A stretch of 64,000 bases of DNA from Flavobacterium sp. 245 (GTDB lineage Bacteria > Bacteroidota > Bacteroidia > Flavobacteriales > Flavobacteriaceae): the NCBI RefSeq assembly GCF_004362055.1, contig NZ_SNXB01000001.1:186001-250000 (forward strand), given 5' to 3'. Positions 17,262 through 26,058 of the stretch are shown here, piece after piece. Below the pieces are notes generated by a model, which worked only from the letters and a program-made list of their open reading frames with translations, did not search any database and was not told the origin of the DNA. The position numbers were made by a program, and so were the translations under genes. Every line of letters begins with the position of its first letter. Position 1 is the first letter of the stretch.

Positions 17262-18380
17262 ATGAAATATTACATAATAGCTGGCGAGGCTTCTGGAGAT
17301 TTACATGGTTCTAATTTAATGAAAGCTTTGTATGAAGAAGATCCGCAGGCTGAAATCAGATTTTGGGGCGGTGATTTAATGCAGAAAGCGGGCGGCACTT
17401 TAGTAAAACACTATCGCGACTTAGCTTTTATGGGATTTGTTGAAGTTATTTTCAATTTGAAAACAATCTTGAGTAACATTAAGATCTGCAAAAAAGACAT
17501 TTCTGAATTCAAACCAGATGTATTAATTTTTATAGATTATCCAGGTTTCAATATGCGTATTGCAAAATGGGCAAAAGCTTTAAATTACAAAACCCACTAT
17601 TATATTTCGCCGCAAATTTGGGCTTGGAAAGAAAACAGAATTACCGCAATCAAACAAGATGTCGATAAGATGTTTGTGATTCTCCCATTTGAAAAAAGTT
17701 TTTATGAAGAGAAGCATCATTTTCCAGTTGATTTTGTCGGGCATCCGTTAATCGATGCAATCCAGAATCAGCCTGCTTTTGATGAGGCAACATTTAGAAG
17801 AGAAAATGAATTGGGCGAAAAACCAATTATTGCAGTTTTGCCAGGAAGCCGTAAACAGGAAATCACAAAAATGCTTAGCGTAATGCTTAGCGTTGTTGAT
17901 GATTTTCAAGACTATGAATTTGTAATTGCCGGCGCTCCAAGTCAGGATTATGAATTTTATCAGCAGTTTATAAAAAATAAAAATATTGCATTTGTTTCTA
18001 ACAAAACTTACGATTTGCTTCGCTCTTCAACAGCGGCTTTAGTAACTTCAGGAACTGCAACCCTTGAAACTGCTCTTTTTAAAGTTCCCGAAGTAGTATG
18101 TTATAAAGGAAGTGCAATTTCGTACCAAATTGCTAAACGTATTATCACGCTGAAATACATTTCTCTTGTCAATTTAATTATGGATCAAGAAGTTGTAACT
18201 GAGTTAATTCAAGACCAATGCAATACAAAACGCATTAAAGAGGAATTGCAAAAACTTTTAGAACCAGCGTACCGCGAAAAACTATTAAAAAATTACGATA
18301 TACTAGAACAAAAGCTTGGAGGTGTTGGTGCCAGCAAAAAAACAGCAAAACTTATAGTTGCCGATTTAAAGCAAGCTTAA
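17262..18380 (+). CDS. lpxB: Lipid-A-disaccharide synthase
   Basis: 372 residues, normal length. LpxB joins UDP-2,3-diacylglucosamine and lipid X to give the lipid A disaccharide at the cytoplasmic face of the inner membrane. The motifs are IIAGEASGDLHGSNLMKAL, RFWGGDLMQKAGG, FMGFVEV, DYPGFNMRIAKWAK, YYISPQIWAWKENR, VGHPLID, PGSRKQEI and SGTATLETAL. It is followed 12 bp later by an NlpC/P60 lipoprotein gene. Confidence 0.97.
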   Translation: MKYYIIAGEASGDLHGSNLMKALYEEDPQAEIRFWGGDLMQKAGGTLVKHYRDLAFMGFVEVIFNLKTILSNIKICKKDISEFKPDVLIFIDYPGFNMRIAKWAKALNYKTHYYISPQIWAWKENRITAIKQDVDKMFVILPFEKSFYEEKHHFPVDFVGHPLIDAIQNQPAFDEATFRRENELGEKPIIAVLPGSRKQEITKMLSVMLSVVDDFQDYEFVIAGAPSQDYEFYQQFIKNKNIAFVSNKTYDLLRSSTAALVTSGTATLETALFKVPEVVCYKGSAISYQIAKRIITLKYISLVNLIMDQEVVTELIQDQCNTKRIKEELQKLLEPAYREKLLKNYDILEQKLGGVGASKKTAKLIVADLKQA

Positions 18381-18392
18381 ACTTTTTTGATT

Positions 18393-18878
18393 TTGAAAAA
18401 AATAATTGTTTTACTTCTTTTAGCAATCACATTTGCTTCTTGTAAATCTTCTTCAAATGCAGTGAGCAAAAAGGAGTCAAAACGAGAAAACAAATCCATT
18501 GTAAGCCATTTAATTGAAACTGCCACAGAAAATATCGGCGTAAAATATAAAGCTGGAGGCACGACTAAAAATGGTTTTGACTGTTCTGGATTGGTTTTTA
18601 CTACTTTTGAATCTGAAAACATAAAATTGCCGAGAAGTTCATTTGAGCAATCAAAAATCGGAACTATAATACCTTCAAAAGACGCCTTAAAAGGAGATCT
18701 AATTTTCTTTAAAACCAACAAAAGCAAGCAAATAAATCATGTTGGACTTATTACGGAAATTAACTCTAATGAAATCAAGTTTATACATTCTTCAACTTCA
18801 AAAGGCGTAATTATTTCGTCTACAAAAGAACCCTATTACCAAAATTCTTTTGCTCAAATCAACCGAATTGTAGAATAA
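18393..18878 (+). CDS. NlpC/P60 (C40) cell-wall peptidase, lipoprotein
   Basis: About 161 residues. I start it at the TTG at 18393, giving KKIIVLLLLAITFASC, an ideal lipoprotein signal peptide; a TTG two codons earlier is also possible. The catalytic domain (about 40-160) has Cys in TKNGFDCSGLVF, His in INHVGLITEI and a third polar residue in FIHSST. It should cleave peptide bonds of peptidoglycan stem peptides in the envelope. It sits between lpxB and comEC and probably shares their transcript. Confidence 0.92.
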   Translation: MKKIIVLLLLAITFASCKSSSNAVSKKESKRENKSIVSHLIETATENIGVKYKAGGTTKNGFDCSGLVFTTFESENIKLPRSSFEQSKIGTIIPSKDALKGDLIFFKTNKSKQINHVGLITEINSNEIKFIHSSTSKGVIISSTKEPYYQNSFAQINRIVE

Positions 18879-18923
18879 TATTTTTATATTCTTTTTCTTA
18901 CAAAATTTTAATACTTTTAAACC

Positions 18924-20960
18924 ATGAAAGTATTAGATTTTCCCTTGATCAGAATTACCATTTGGTTTATTGCTGGCATTTTATTTTTTTATTATACAAA
19001 AACCACGCTATTTATCGCAACTATAGCATTAATTAGCAGCACTTTTATTTTTCTCATTTTGTACTTTCTAAGTAACAAAAACAAAACAATACTGCCTTTC
19101 TTTGGCCTCAGCACCTATTGTTCAGCATTTTTTTTAGGTGGTATTATATTACTTCTGCATACAGATTCTCTTCAAAAATCAAATTATATTCATTGTCAAA
19201 AAGCATTCAATGTTTCATCTCAAATAACATTTACACTTCATGAAAAACTCAAAAGCAACTCATACAGCGACCGATATACTGCATTAATAAATAGAATTGA
19301 TGGAAAAGTGTATTCCGGCAAAATAATAGTAAATATTGCAAAAGACAGCACCAATAATTCCTTGATAATTGGAAGCCGTATTAAAACAAAAACCACTTTA
19401 CAAGCTAACAAATCAAACAAAAACCCTAACCAGTTTGATTATGCTAAATACCTATCGGACCGTCAGATTTATGCTCAAATTTATTGCAGCAAATCTCAAA
19501 TCCAGATTAATAAAAACATCCAAAAAGATATTTGGTATTATTCAGATTGTCTTCATCAGCGCATTATCCGCAATCTGGAAAAAGCACGTTTTAATACTAC
19601 AGAAATGAATGTGGCGCTTGCTTTAATTTTAGGACAGCAACAGGAAATTTCAGCAGATATTATTCAGGACTATCAATATTCTGGGGCGACACATATATTA
19701 TCAGTTTCAGGACTACATGTTGGTTTTATAATGCTTCTCATCAATTTTATATTAAAACCAATTCCGAATACAAGAAAAGGTTCTTTTATAAAATTAATTT
19801 CTGTACTGACAGCGCTCAGTTTTTTTGCTGTTATTTCGGGACTATCGCCTTCTGTTTTGCGCTCTGTAGTAATGTTTTCTTTTTTAACAATTGGAAATCA
19901 TCTTCGCCGAACGGGCAATATCTATAACACACTTTTAGTTTCAATGTTGCTGATCTTGCTCTTTGAACCATATTTTTTGTTTGACGCTGGTTTTCAGCTA
20001 AGTTATATTGCTTTGTTTTTTATTATCTGGCTCCAGCCTTTATTAAAAAAGCTATTTACTCCAAAAAACAAAATAGCTATATATATTTGGGATGCACTCA
20101 CGGTTTCATTTGCAGCGCAAATTGGGGCTTTCCCTTTATGTTTGTATTATTTTCATCAATTTCCTGGATTATTCTTTATTACAAATATTGCTATTATTCC
20201 GGTTTTAGCTTTTGTAATGATTGCCGGAATCATCGTAATGATTTATGCCGTTTTTGATTCTCCTCCATTTTTTTTGGTGAAAATTCTAGAGAAGAGCATT
20301 TACCTTTTAAACGAGATAATTCATGGAGTTGCCTCTATAAAATCATTCGTAATATTGGATATCAGTTTTAATTTTTATTTTCTGATTACTTTTTATCTTC
20401 TAATATTCACAACAATTATTTGGTTCAAAAAACCTAATTTTCCAAAATTAGCGATAGCTTTAATTGCAATAATCATGGTTCAGATTTCTTTTATTTATAC
20501 CAAAAAAGAAACCGAAACGCAACAAGAAATGATTGTTTACAACGTTAAGAAGAAAACATTAATCACAATTCGATCTGGGAAAATCATTACAATTTTTACA
20601 AATGATAAACTTCTCTTAAAAGATTCAAGAAACACAGTTCTAAAATCTTATTTAGTTGGGAATTTTGGTACAATAAAATCAGCTACAAAACCTGAAAATT
20701 TAATGTTTTATAACGGGGAAAAAATCTTTGTTATGGATAGCGCTGGTGTTTATGATAAAAAGATTCAACCTGATATCTTACTGCTCACACAATCTCCAAA
20801 AATAAATTTAGATCGACTTCTTAATGAAATGCATCCTAAAGCAATTATTGCAGATGCTTCAAATTCGAATTCAATTCAAAAAATTTGGAAATACACCTGT
20901 CTTAAAAAAAATATCCCTTTCCATGCCACAGCCGAAAAGGGATACTATCAATTAAAATAA
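18924..20960 (+). CDS. comEC: ComEC/Rec2-family DNA uptake channel
   Basis: 678 residues. Two N-terminal membrane segments, a periplasmic OB-like part (about 95-185, with ANKSNKNPNQFDYAKYLSDR), then the multi-pass Competence domain with the family signature GATHILSVSGLHVGF and further helices to about 530. The C-terminal 150 residues correspond to the metallo-beta-lactamase-like part, but no HxHxDH motif is present, so that part is probably not a nuclease. It should form the inner-membrane channel for single-stranded DNA in transformation. It is convergent with, and 7 bp from, the next gene. Confidence 0.9.
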   Translation: MKVLDFPLIRITIWFIAGILFFYYTKTTLFIATIALISSTFIFLILYFLSNKNKTILPFFGLSTYCSAFFLGGIILLLHTDSLQKSNYIHCQKAFNVSSQITFTLHEKLKSNSYSDRYTALINRIDGKVYSGKIIVNIAKDSTNNSLIIGSRIKTKTTLQANKSNKNPNQFDYAKYLSDRQIYAQIYCSKSQIQINKNIQKDIWYYSDCLHQRIIRNLEKARFNTTEMNVALALILGQQQEISADIIQDYQYSGATHILSVSGLHVGFIMLLINFILKPIPNTRKGSFIKLISVLTALSFFAVISGLSPSVLRSVVMFSFLTIGNHLRRTGNIYNTLLVSMLLILLFEPYFLFDAGFQLSYIALFFIIWLQPLLKKLFTPKNKIAIYIWDALTVSFAAQIGAFPLCLYYFHQFPGLFFITNIAIIPVLAFVMIAGIIVMIYAVFDSPPFFLVKILEKSIYLLNEIIHGVASIKSFVILDISFNFYFLITFYLLIFTTIIWFKKPNFPKLAIALIAIIMVQISFIYTKKETETQQEMIVYNVKKKTLITIRSGKIITIFTNDKLLLKDSRNTVLKSYLVGNFGTIKSATKPENLMFYNGEKIFVMDSAGVYDKKIQPDILLLTQSPKINLDRLLNEMHPKAIIADASNSNSIQKIWKYTCLKKNIPFHATAEKGYYQLK

Positions 20961-20967
20961 AATCTTT

Positions 20968-21417
20968 TTATTCTGGATTCAGCATAATATTAGCTTCCGA
21001 TATCCATGCTTTTGCAGTCACAGGCTTATAAGCCAATCTACCCAACAGATTAAAAGTGGTCTTAGTTTTTCGTACAGAAGCTAAAGTCAAGCAGGCCTGA
21101 GGCAGTTCAACAACACCAAGCGCTGATTTTAAACTTACATTTTGATCTCTTTCAGCATCAGATATTGTTGTGTCCGATAAATCCAATTTAACCAAAATAA
21201 CATTATCTCTCGACCAAACAACAAAATCTGGAGTATTAAAAATTTCGTTCTGAAGTTTAGTTGGTGCGCCAGCAATTGTGAAGAATATAAACAGAGGTTT
21301 CTTTTGTTCCATACTTGCTGCAACAGCGTCGGTCATAGAAGTTTTCCACACTAATCCTTGAGAATGCAGAAAAAATGAGCCTAAAAATAATAACAGAGTC
21401 AGTAATTTTTTAATCAT
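20968..21417 (-). CDS. Secreted thioredoxin-fold protein without CxxC (paralog 1)
   Basis: 149 residues with a signal peptide (KKLLTLLLFLGSFFLHSQ). It aligns end to end with the protein encoded at 21665-22117 (shared VWSRDNVILVKLDLSD) and with the WCGWC protein at 22341-22808. Where the active one has GSDWCGWCIRLQNE, this one has IAGAPTKLQNE, so both redox cysteines and about three residues are gone. The cis-Pro site is kept as VELPQACL, with a Cys two residues after the Pro. It cannot act as a normal dithiol oxidoreductase. It could be a scaffold or binding protein. Confidence 0.82.
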   Translation of the reverse strand: MIKKLLTLLLFLGSFFLHSQGLVWKTSMTDAVAASMEQKKPLFIFFTIAGAPTKLQNEIFNTPDFVVWSRDNVILVKLDLSDTTISDAERDQNVSLKSALGVVELPQACLTLASVRKTKTTFNLLGRLAYKPVTAKAWISEANIMLNPE

Positions 21418-21601
21418 AATTATTTGGGGTTTGAAGTAGGTTAATTTCGACTAAAGTACTATAATATCCCACTAAAATCCACAACATTAAACAAAAAATT
21501 GAAAAAAAAACTAAGAAAATCGAATTTGCTAATAAAAAGTTAAAAAAATATAAAAATGAAAAAAAATACCACCGAAATTTTTAAACTTTTCATCACTATT
21601 G

Positions 21602-21638
21602 AAAAAAAATCCCCTTCTTATATTCATAAAAAGGGGAT
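21602..21638 (-). terminator. Terminator after the 21665-22117 gene
   Basis: ATCCCCTT (21609-21616) / AAGGGGAT (21631-21638). The A-run at 21602-21609 gives a T-run on the minus strand. Confidence 0.75.
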
Positions 21639-21664
21639 ATTTTAACTAAAAATGAAGTTAATTC

Positions 21665-22117
21665 TTATTCACTCGGATGTAAAATTCCATTTGACTCCGC
21701 AATCCAAGCTTTTGCTCCTCCCGGCTTGTAGGAAATTTTTCCTAAAGCACTAAATGTAGTTTTGCTTTTTCTGATAGACGCACTGGCAAAACAAACCTGA
21801 GGAAGCTCGTCAACACCAAAAGCATTTTTTAATCTAAGATTTTGCTCTTTATCACCGTCTGATGCAGAATCATCAGATAAATCCAGTTTTACTAAAATTA
21901 CGTTGTCGCGCGACCACACAGCAAAATCTGGGGTTTTAAAAATTTCGTTCTGAAGATTCTCTGGTACACCTGAGGCAGTGAAAAGAATTAACATTGGTTT
22001 TCTTTGTTCATTACTAATAGCAATTGCATCTGTCATATTGGTTCTCCAAACAAGATTTTGTGCCTGCATAAAAAATGAACCTAAAAAAAATAGTAGGATA
22101 AGTAATTTTTTAGTCAT
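21665..22117 (-). CDS. Secreted thioredoxin-fold protein without CxxC (paralog 2)
   Basis: 150 residues, signal peptide KKLLILLFFLGSFFMQAQ. It is the closest relative of the 20968-21417 product. The active-site segment reads FTASGVPENLQNEIF in place of the FTGSDWCGWCIRLQNEV of paralog 3, so CxxC is missing. The cis-Pro region is DELPQVCFASAS, again with a Cys just after the Pro. The C-terminus keeps GKISYKPGGAKAWI, which corresponds to GQTGYVAGGPSAWL of paralog 3. The retained fold with loss of the redox pair in two neighbours points to a selected non-redox role or one based on a single Cys. Confidence 0.84.
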   Translation of the reverse strand: MTKKLLILLFFLGSFFMQAQNLVWRTNMTDAIAISNEQRKPMLILFTASGVPENLQNEIFKTPDFAVWSRDNVILVKLDLSDDSASDGDKEQNLRLKNAFGVDELPQVCFASASIRKSKTTFSALGKISYKPGGAKAWIAESNGILHPSE

Positions 22118-22280
22118 ATTATATTGGTTTTGGTTAGATAGTGGAACGAAATTAACATAATATTTTAATTATCCAATTTTAATTAATACAAAAAATGAAT
22201 AATGTGTTTTTTTACAGACAAAAAAATACCAAATACACAATTCAGTCAAGCGTAACCAAAAACTTTTCCTACGAAACCAA

Positions 22281-22320
22281 AAAAAAGCTCCTTATGCAAA
22301 TGAGCATAAGGAGCTTTTTT
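22281..22320 (-). terminator. Strong bidirectional-looking terminator after the thioredoxin gene
   Basis: Perfect 17-bp stem, AAAAAAGCTCCTTATGC (22281-22297) / GCATAAGGAGCTTTTTT (22304-22320), loop of 6 nt. Confidence 0.9.
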
Positions 22321-22340
22321 ATTTTCTAATAATTTAAAAC

Positions 22341-22808
22341 TTAAGACTTCTTCGGATTTACAATTCCATCTGCGACCGTCAGCCATGCCGATGGTCCTCC
22401 GGCAACGTAACCCGTTTGGCCCAAACCTTTAAAATTTACTTTTCCATCTTTAGATTCAGCACTTGTAAAAAATATTGTCGGAAATCCCTGTATTCCAAAT
22501 GCTTGCTGTAATTCATTATTCTGATTTTTTATTTCAGGAGCCTGAGGCGTTCTTCTTGGATAATCCAGTTCAACTAAAACAACATTATCAGTCGCCCACT
22601 TTTTAAATTCAGGCGTTTTTAAAACTTCATTCTGTAATCTTATGCACCATCCACACCAATCGCTTCCTGTAAAAAACATCAGCATCGGTTTATGTACAGT
22701 ATTACTCACTGTAATCGCTTCTCTAACATCTGTATACCATTTAAGTTCTTGCGCTTGAGATGCAAAACCGCCAACTAAAAACAAAGCGATTAAATAAAAT
22801 TTTTTCAT
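22341..22808 (-). CDS. Secreted thioredoxin-family protein with WCGWC site (paralog 3)
   Basis: 155 residues, signal peptide KKFYLIALFLVGGFASQAQ. The thioredoxin fold has the redox motif GSDWCGWCIRLQNEVL and the cis-Pro motif IQGFPTIFF. It should act as a periplasmic thiol-disulfide protein. It is the only one of the three neighbouring paralogs with the Cys pair, so it is the likely ancestral form. It lies 52 bp from the second POT transporter but has its own promoter-like sequence. Confidence 0.92.
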   Translation of the reverse strand: MKKFYLIALFLVGGFASQAQELKWYTDVREAITVSNTVHKPMLMFFTGSDWCGWCIRLQNEVLKTPEFKKWATDNVVLVELDYPRRTPQAPEIKNQNNELQQAFGIQGFPTIFFTSAESKDGKVNFKGLGQTGYVAGGPSAWLTVADGIVNPKKS

Positions 22809-22824
22809 ATTTTATATTTTTCCA

Positions 22825-22852
22825 CAAATTTAAACAAAAAAGAAATCACAAA
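22825..22852 (-). promoter_or_regulatory. Candidate promoter of the WCGWC thioredoxin gene
   Basis: Read on the minus strand: TTTG (22852-22849), 16 nt, then TAAATTTG (22832-22825). Confidence 0.45.
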
Positions 22853-22860
22853 AACATCTT

Positions 22861-24345
22861 CTATTTCACTTCTTGCATTAATTTTTTAATAATAGGCGAA
22901 ATTGCAATTAAAATAACCCCTGCAACTAATGAGTATATTGCCAATTGATAGTACCCTTCTGTATAAGACTGAAGCTTAGACAACAACGTATCACCAGTAT
23001 TTGATCTTGATATTTCGGCACCTAATTTCCCTGCAAATAATTGCCCGAATGCACTGGCTAGAAACCATAATCCCATCATCATCCCAAACAATCTTTTAGG
23101 AGATAATTTTGTTATAATTGACATCCCAATTGGACCTAGACAAAGTTCACCGATCGTTGTTACTAGATATGCAAAAGTAAATACATTCAGTGATGCAATA
23201 CCTTTAGCATCTGCAAAAAATCTAGTCAGGTAGAAAATATAAAAAGAAGCTCCTAAAAATAAAAATCCTATTCCGAATTTAATTAAAGTATTAGGTTCTA
23301 TTTTTCTTTTTCCTAACCAAATCCAAAGCAATCCAATCAGAGGACTTAAAACAACTACAAAAAAAGTATTCGAACTGTTATTTATAATATTCGGATCAAT
23401 TGTAAAAAATAACAACTTATCATTTAAATTATCTTTAGCAAAAAGTGATAAAGAACCACCACTTTGCTCATAAATCGCATTAAATAAAAGATAGAAAAAT
23501 ACAAATAAAAATGCTGCAAAAAGTTTTTTCTGAAGCTTTACATCTCCCAACTTAATCAATTCATAGGTAAAATACAAAACTGCAGCAACCCCAATGGTAT
23601 ACATGAAATAATCTGTATAATCTGTATTTTTTACCATTATAAAAATAAACGGTAAACTTAAAAGTGACAATGCATAAACTGCAATTTCACGAATTCTTCT
23701 TTTAGATGGTTCTAAATCTAAAAGAGGAGAATCACCAATAGGCCCTAAATATTTTTTGGTAAACAAGAAAGTAAGTAAACCTAAAAACATTACAATAGCT
23801 GCTGACAAAAAGCACCATTGCCAAGAATAATATTTTCCTAAATAAATACATAAAGCACCCCCTAAAAGGCCTCCAACATTTATTCCAGCATAAAACATTC
23901 CGTAACCCGCATCTCTACGCCCATCATCTTCATGGTATAATTCACCTACCATTGACGAAACATTTGGCTTAAAAAACCCTGTTCCAATAATAGAGAAAGC
24001 GATTCCATAGTAAAACATTTCCTGAGGCGAAAAAGCAATCAAAAGATTCCCAAGAATCATAACGATTCCGCCAAAAAACAAAGATTTTTTAAATCCTAAA
24101 ACTTTGTCAGCAAAAATACCTCCTATAAAAGTAAACGCATATACAAAAGCCTGTATCGCACCATATTGTAAATTAGCATGCTCATCTTTTAAAAAAAGCT
24201 GATCCACCATGAAAAACGTAAGAACTCCTCTCATTCCGTAGAAACAAAAACGTTCCCACATTTCAACAAAAAACAAGTACCACAATTGTTTTGGATAATT
24301 GCCTTTAAAATTTTGAATTTCTTCTAATGTAATTGTCTTTTCCAT
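22861..24345 (-). CDS. POT-family peptide:H+ symporter (second copy)
   Basis: 494 residues from the ATG at 24345, which lies one base after the stop of the upstream transporter (TAAAATG); a GTG at 24357 is an alternative. The proton-coupling motif is EMWERFCFYGMRG, and the PTR2 signature FYAGINVGGLLGG follows near helix 4-5. About 12-14 membrane segments are visible. It should import di- and tripeptides through the inner membrane. It is a paralog of the gene just upstream and forms one transcript with it and the dipeptidyl peptidase. Confidence 0.94.
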   Translation of the reverse strand: MEKTITLEEIQNFKGNYPKQLWYLFFVEMWERFCFYGMRGVLTFFMVDQLFLKDEHANLQYGAIQAFVYAFTFIGGIFADKVLGFKKSLFFGGIVMILGNLLIAFSPQEMFYYGIAFSIIGTGFFKPNVSSMVGELYHEDDGRRDAGYGMFYAGINVGGLLGGALCIYLGKYYSWQWCFLSAAIVMFLGLLTFLFTKKYLGPIGDSPLLDLEPSKRRIREIAVYALSLLSLPFIFIMVKNTDYTDYFMYTIGVAAVLYFTYELIKLGDVKLQKKLFAAFLFVFFYLLFNAIYEQSGGSLSLFAKDNLNDKLLFFTIDPNIINNSSNTFFVVVLSPLIGLLWIWLGKRKIEPNTLIKFGIGFLFLGASFYIFYLTRFFADAKGIASLNVFTFAYLVTTIGELCLGPIGMSIITKLSPKRLFGMMMGLWFLASAFGQLFAGKLGAEISRSNTGDTLLSKLQSYTEGYYQLAIYSLVAGVILIAISPIIKKLMQEVK

Positions 24346-24346
24346 T

Positions 24347-26023
24347 TTATCTAACACCGTGCATCATTTTCTTCAAGAATGGCGTTAAAGCAAATAACAC
24401 AATCGCTGCAATGCCAGTAAGCACAACAAACACCATAAAAAACTCATATAAATTATGAATTTCGAATCCTGCAAAAAAGTGGTTTGCAGCACTAATTTGG
24501 TGTTTCTCTAAAAGCGCTAATTGCTCAGCAGTTGGAGTAACAGTTTTATCTAAAATTGCTTGAAGATCAATTCCTAATTCTTTTGCTTTTGCAAATTTAT
24601 CACCTGTTGCTGGCAAAATTGCTCCTAATGTTCCACCTAAAGCATAACCCGAAGCATTCGACAAGAAAAATACTCCATATAATAAAGAAGCAAAACGTTT
24701 TGGAGACAATTTACCTACCAATGACAATCCAATTGGCGATAAACATAACTCAGCACATGTATTTAAGAAATATAATAAAATCAACCATTTAACCAATAAT
24801 AGACCAGAAGTTCCGATATAAGAAACCTGAGTTGCAATCATGAAGAAACTCACAGAAATTATAACAAGTCCAAAAGCTAGTTTTACAGGAGAAATTGGTT
24901 CTTTATCTTTTGCTCTCAATGTATCCCATAATACACTAAATGGCACAGCTAATAACACTACAAATAATCCGTTAAAAATCTGCACCATCGATGCTGGCAT
25001 TTGAAACCCAAAGAAGTTTCTGTCCGTTTGATTATCTGCGATAAAAGTCAAAGAAGAACCTGCCTGCTCAAACGCAGCCCAAAAGAAAATAATAAAGAAC
25101 GAAACGATATAAATTACAATAATTCTATCTCTCTCGATTTTTGTCAATGACGAATCTGAAACAATTAATCCCGCCAGGGCTAAACCACTTGAGTAAATTA
25201 AAGTATAAATTAAATTCTGGCCCACAACGTAGTGAAAAAAGAACCCTAAAACTATAAAAGCAATTCCTGCAATTGTCAAAGCTTTACCTGAAAAGTTTGC
25301 TTGCTGCGCTTCTCCTTCTTCAAAATCAGAAGCATCATTTTTAGAAGGAAGCCCTCCTAAAGGTTTTCCTTCTGGAGAAACTACATATTTATTTTTTAAG
25401 AAGTAAAAAAGAATTGTCCCTAACAACATCGCAACAGAAGCTGCCAAGAATCCCCATTTGAATGCATGAACATCTCTAAAGCCACTAGCATCTTTAACGT
25501 CTCCTAAAAGAGGACAAATAGATTGTCCTAAGAACGCTCCAATGTTAATCCCCATATAAAATATAGTAAAAGCAGAATCTAGCTTTGTTTTTTCTTGTTT
25601 TGGATATAAACTCCCCACCATGCTAGAAATATTTGGCTTAAAGAAACCATTACCAAAAACGATAGTTCCTAAACCGCAGAACATAATCACTCTTGCTAAA
25701 TCTTGATTTCCTTCAAAAACACTTCCGCTGGTAAACAATAGCAACTGTCCCGTCGCCATCAATAAACCTCCTAAAATGATACAATTTCTATTTCCAAAAT
25801 ATCTGTCTGCAATAAAACCTCCAAGCATAGGAGTCAAATAACAAAGTCCAAGAAAACCTCCATAAATTAATGACGCCTCTTCTTCCTTCATCAATAATGA
25901 GTTCACAAGAAATAAAGTCAATAAAGCTCGCATTCCATAAAAATTGAATCGCTCCCACATCTCCGTCCCAAACAATACCCAAAGTCCTTTTGGATGCGCA
26001 GTTTTTACTTTAGTTTCTCCCAT
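24347..26023 (-). CDS. POT-family peptide:H+ symporter (first copy)
   Basis: 558 residues with the motif EMWERFNFYGMRALL and the PTR2 signature FTIFYMGINIGAFLGQ. It is longer than its neighbour because of an extra polar stretch near residues 480-510. The paired symporters may differ in peptide preference. It lies 35 bp after a dipeptidyl peptidase IV gene, which supplies dipeptides, so the context supports peptide uptake. Confidence 0.95.
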   Translation of the reverse strand: MGETKVKTAHPKGLWVLFGTEMWERFNFYGMRALLTLFLVNSLLMKEEEASLIYGGFLGLCYLTPMLGGFIADRYFGNRNCIILGGLLMATGQLLLFTSGSVFEGNQDLARVIMFCGLGTIVFGNGFFKPNISSMVGSLYPKQEKTKLDSAFTIFYMGINIGAFLGQSICPLLGDVKDASGFRDVHAFKWGFLAASVAMLLGTILFYFLKNKYVVSPEGKPLGGLPSKNDASDFEEGEAQQANFSGKALTIAGIAFIVLGFFFHYVVGQNLIYTLIYSSGLALAGLIVSDSSLTKIERDRIIVIYIVSFFIIFFWAAFEQAGSSLTFIADNQTDRNFFGFQMPASMVQIFNGLFVVLLAVPFSVLWDTLRAKDKEPISPVKLAFGLVIISVSFFMIATQVSYIGTSGLLLVKWLILLYFLNTCAELCLSPIGLSLVGKLSPKRFASLLYGVFFLSNASGYALGGTLGAILPATGDKFAKAKELGIDLQAILDKTVTPTAEQLALLEKHQISAANHFFAGFEIHNLYEFFMVFVVLTGIAAIVLFALTPFLKKMMHGVR

Positions 26024-26058
26024 ATTATTTATTCTTATTTAAGGTTAATATTTTTAGA

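Noticed and set aside
20912..20943. Hairpin ATCCCTTT/AAAAGGGAT at the end of comEC
   Set aside because: It lies inside the coding region with no T-run after it, so I do not call it a terminator.
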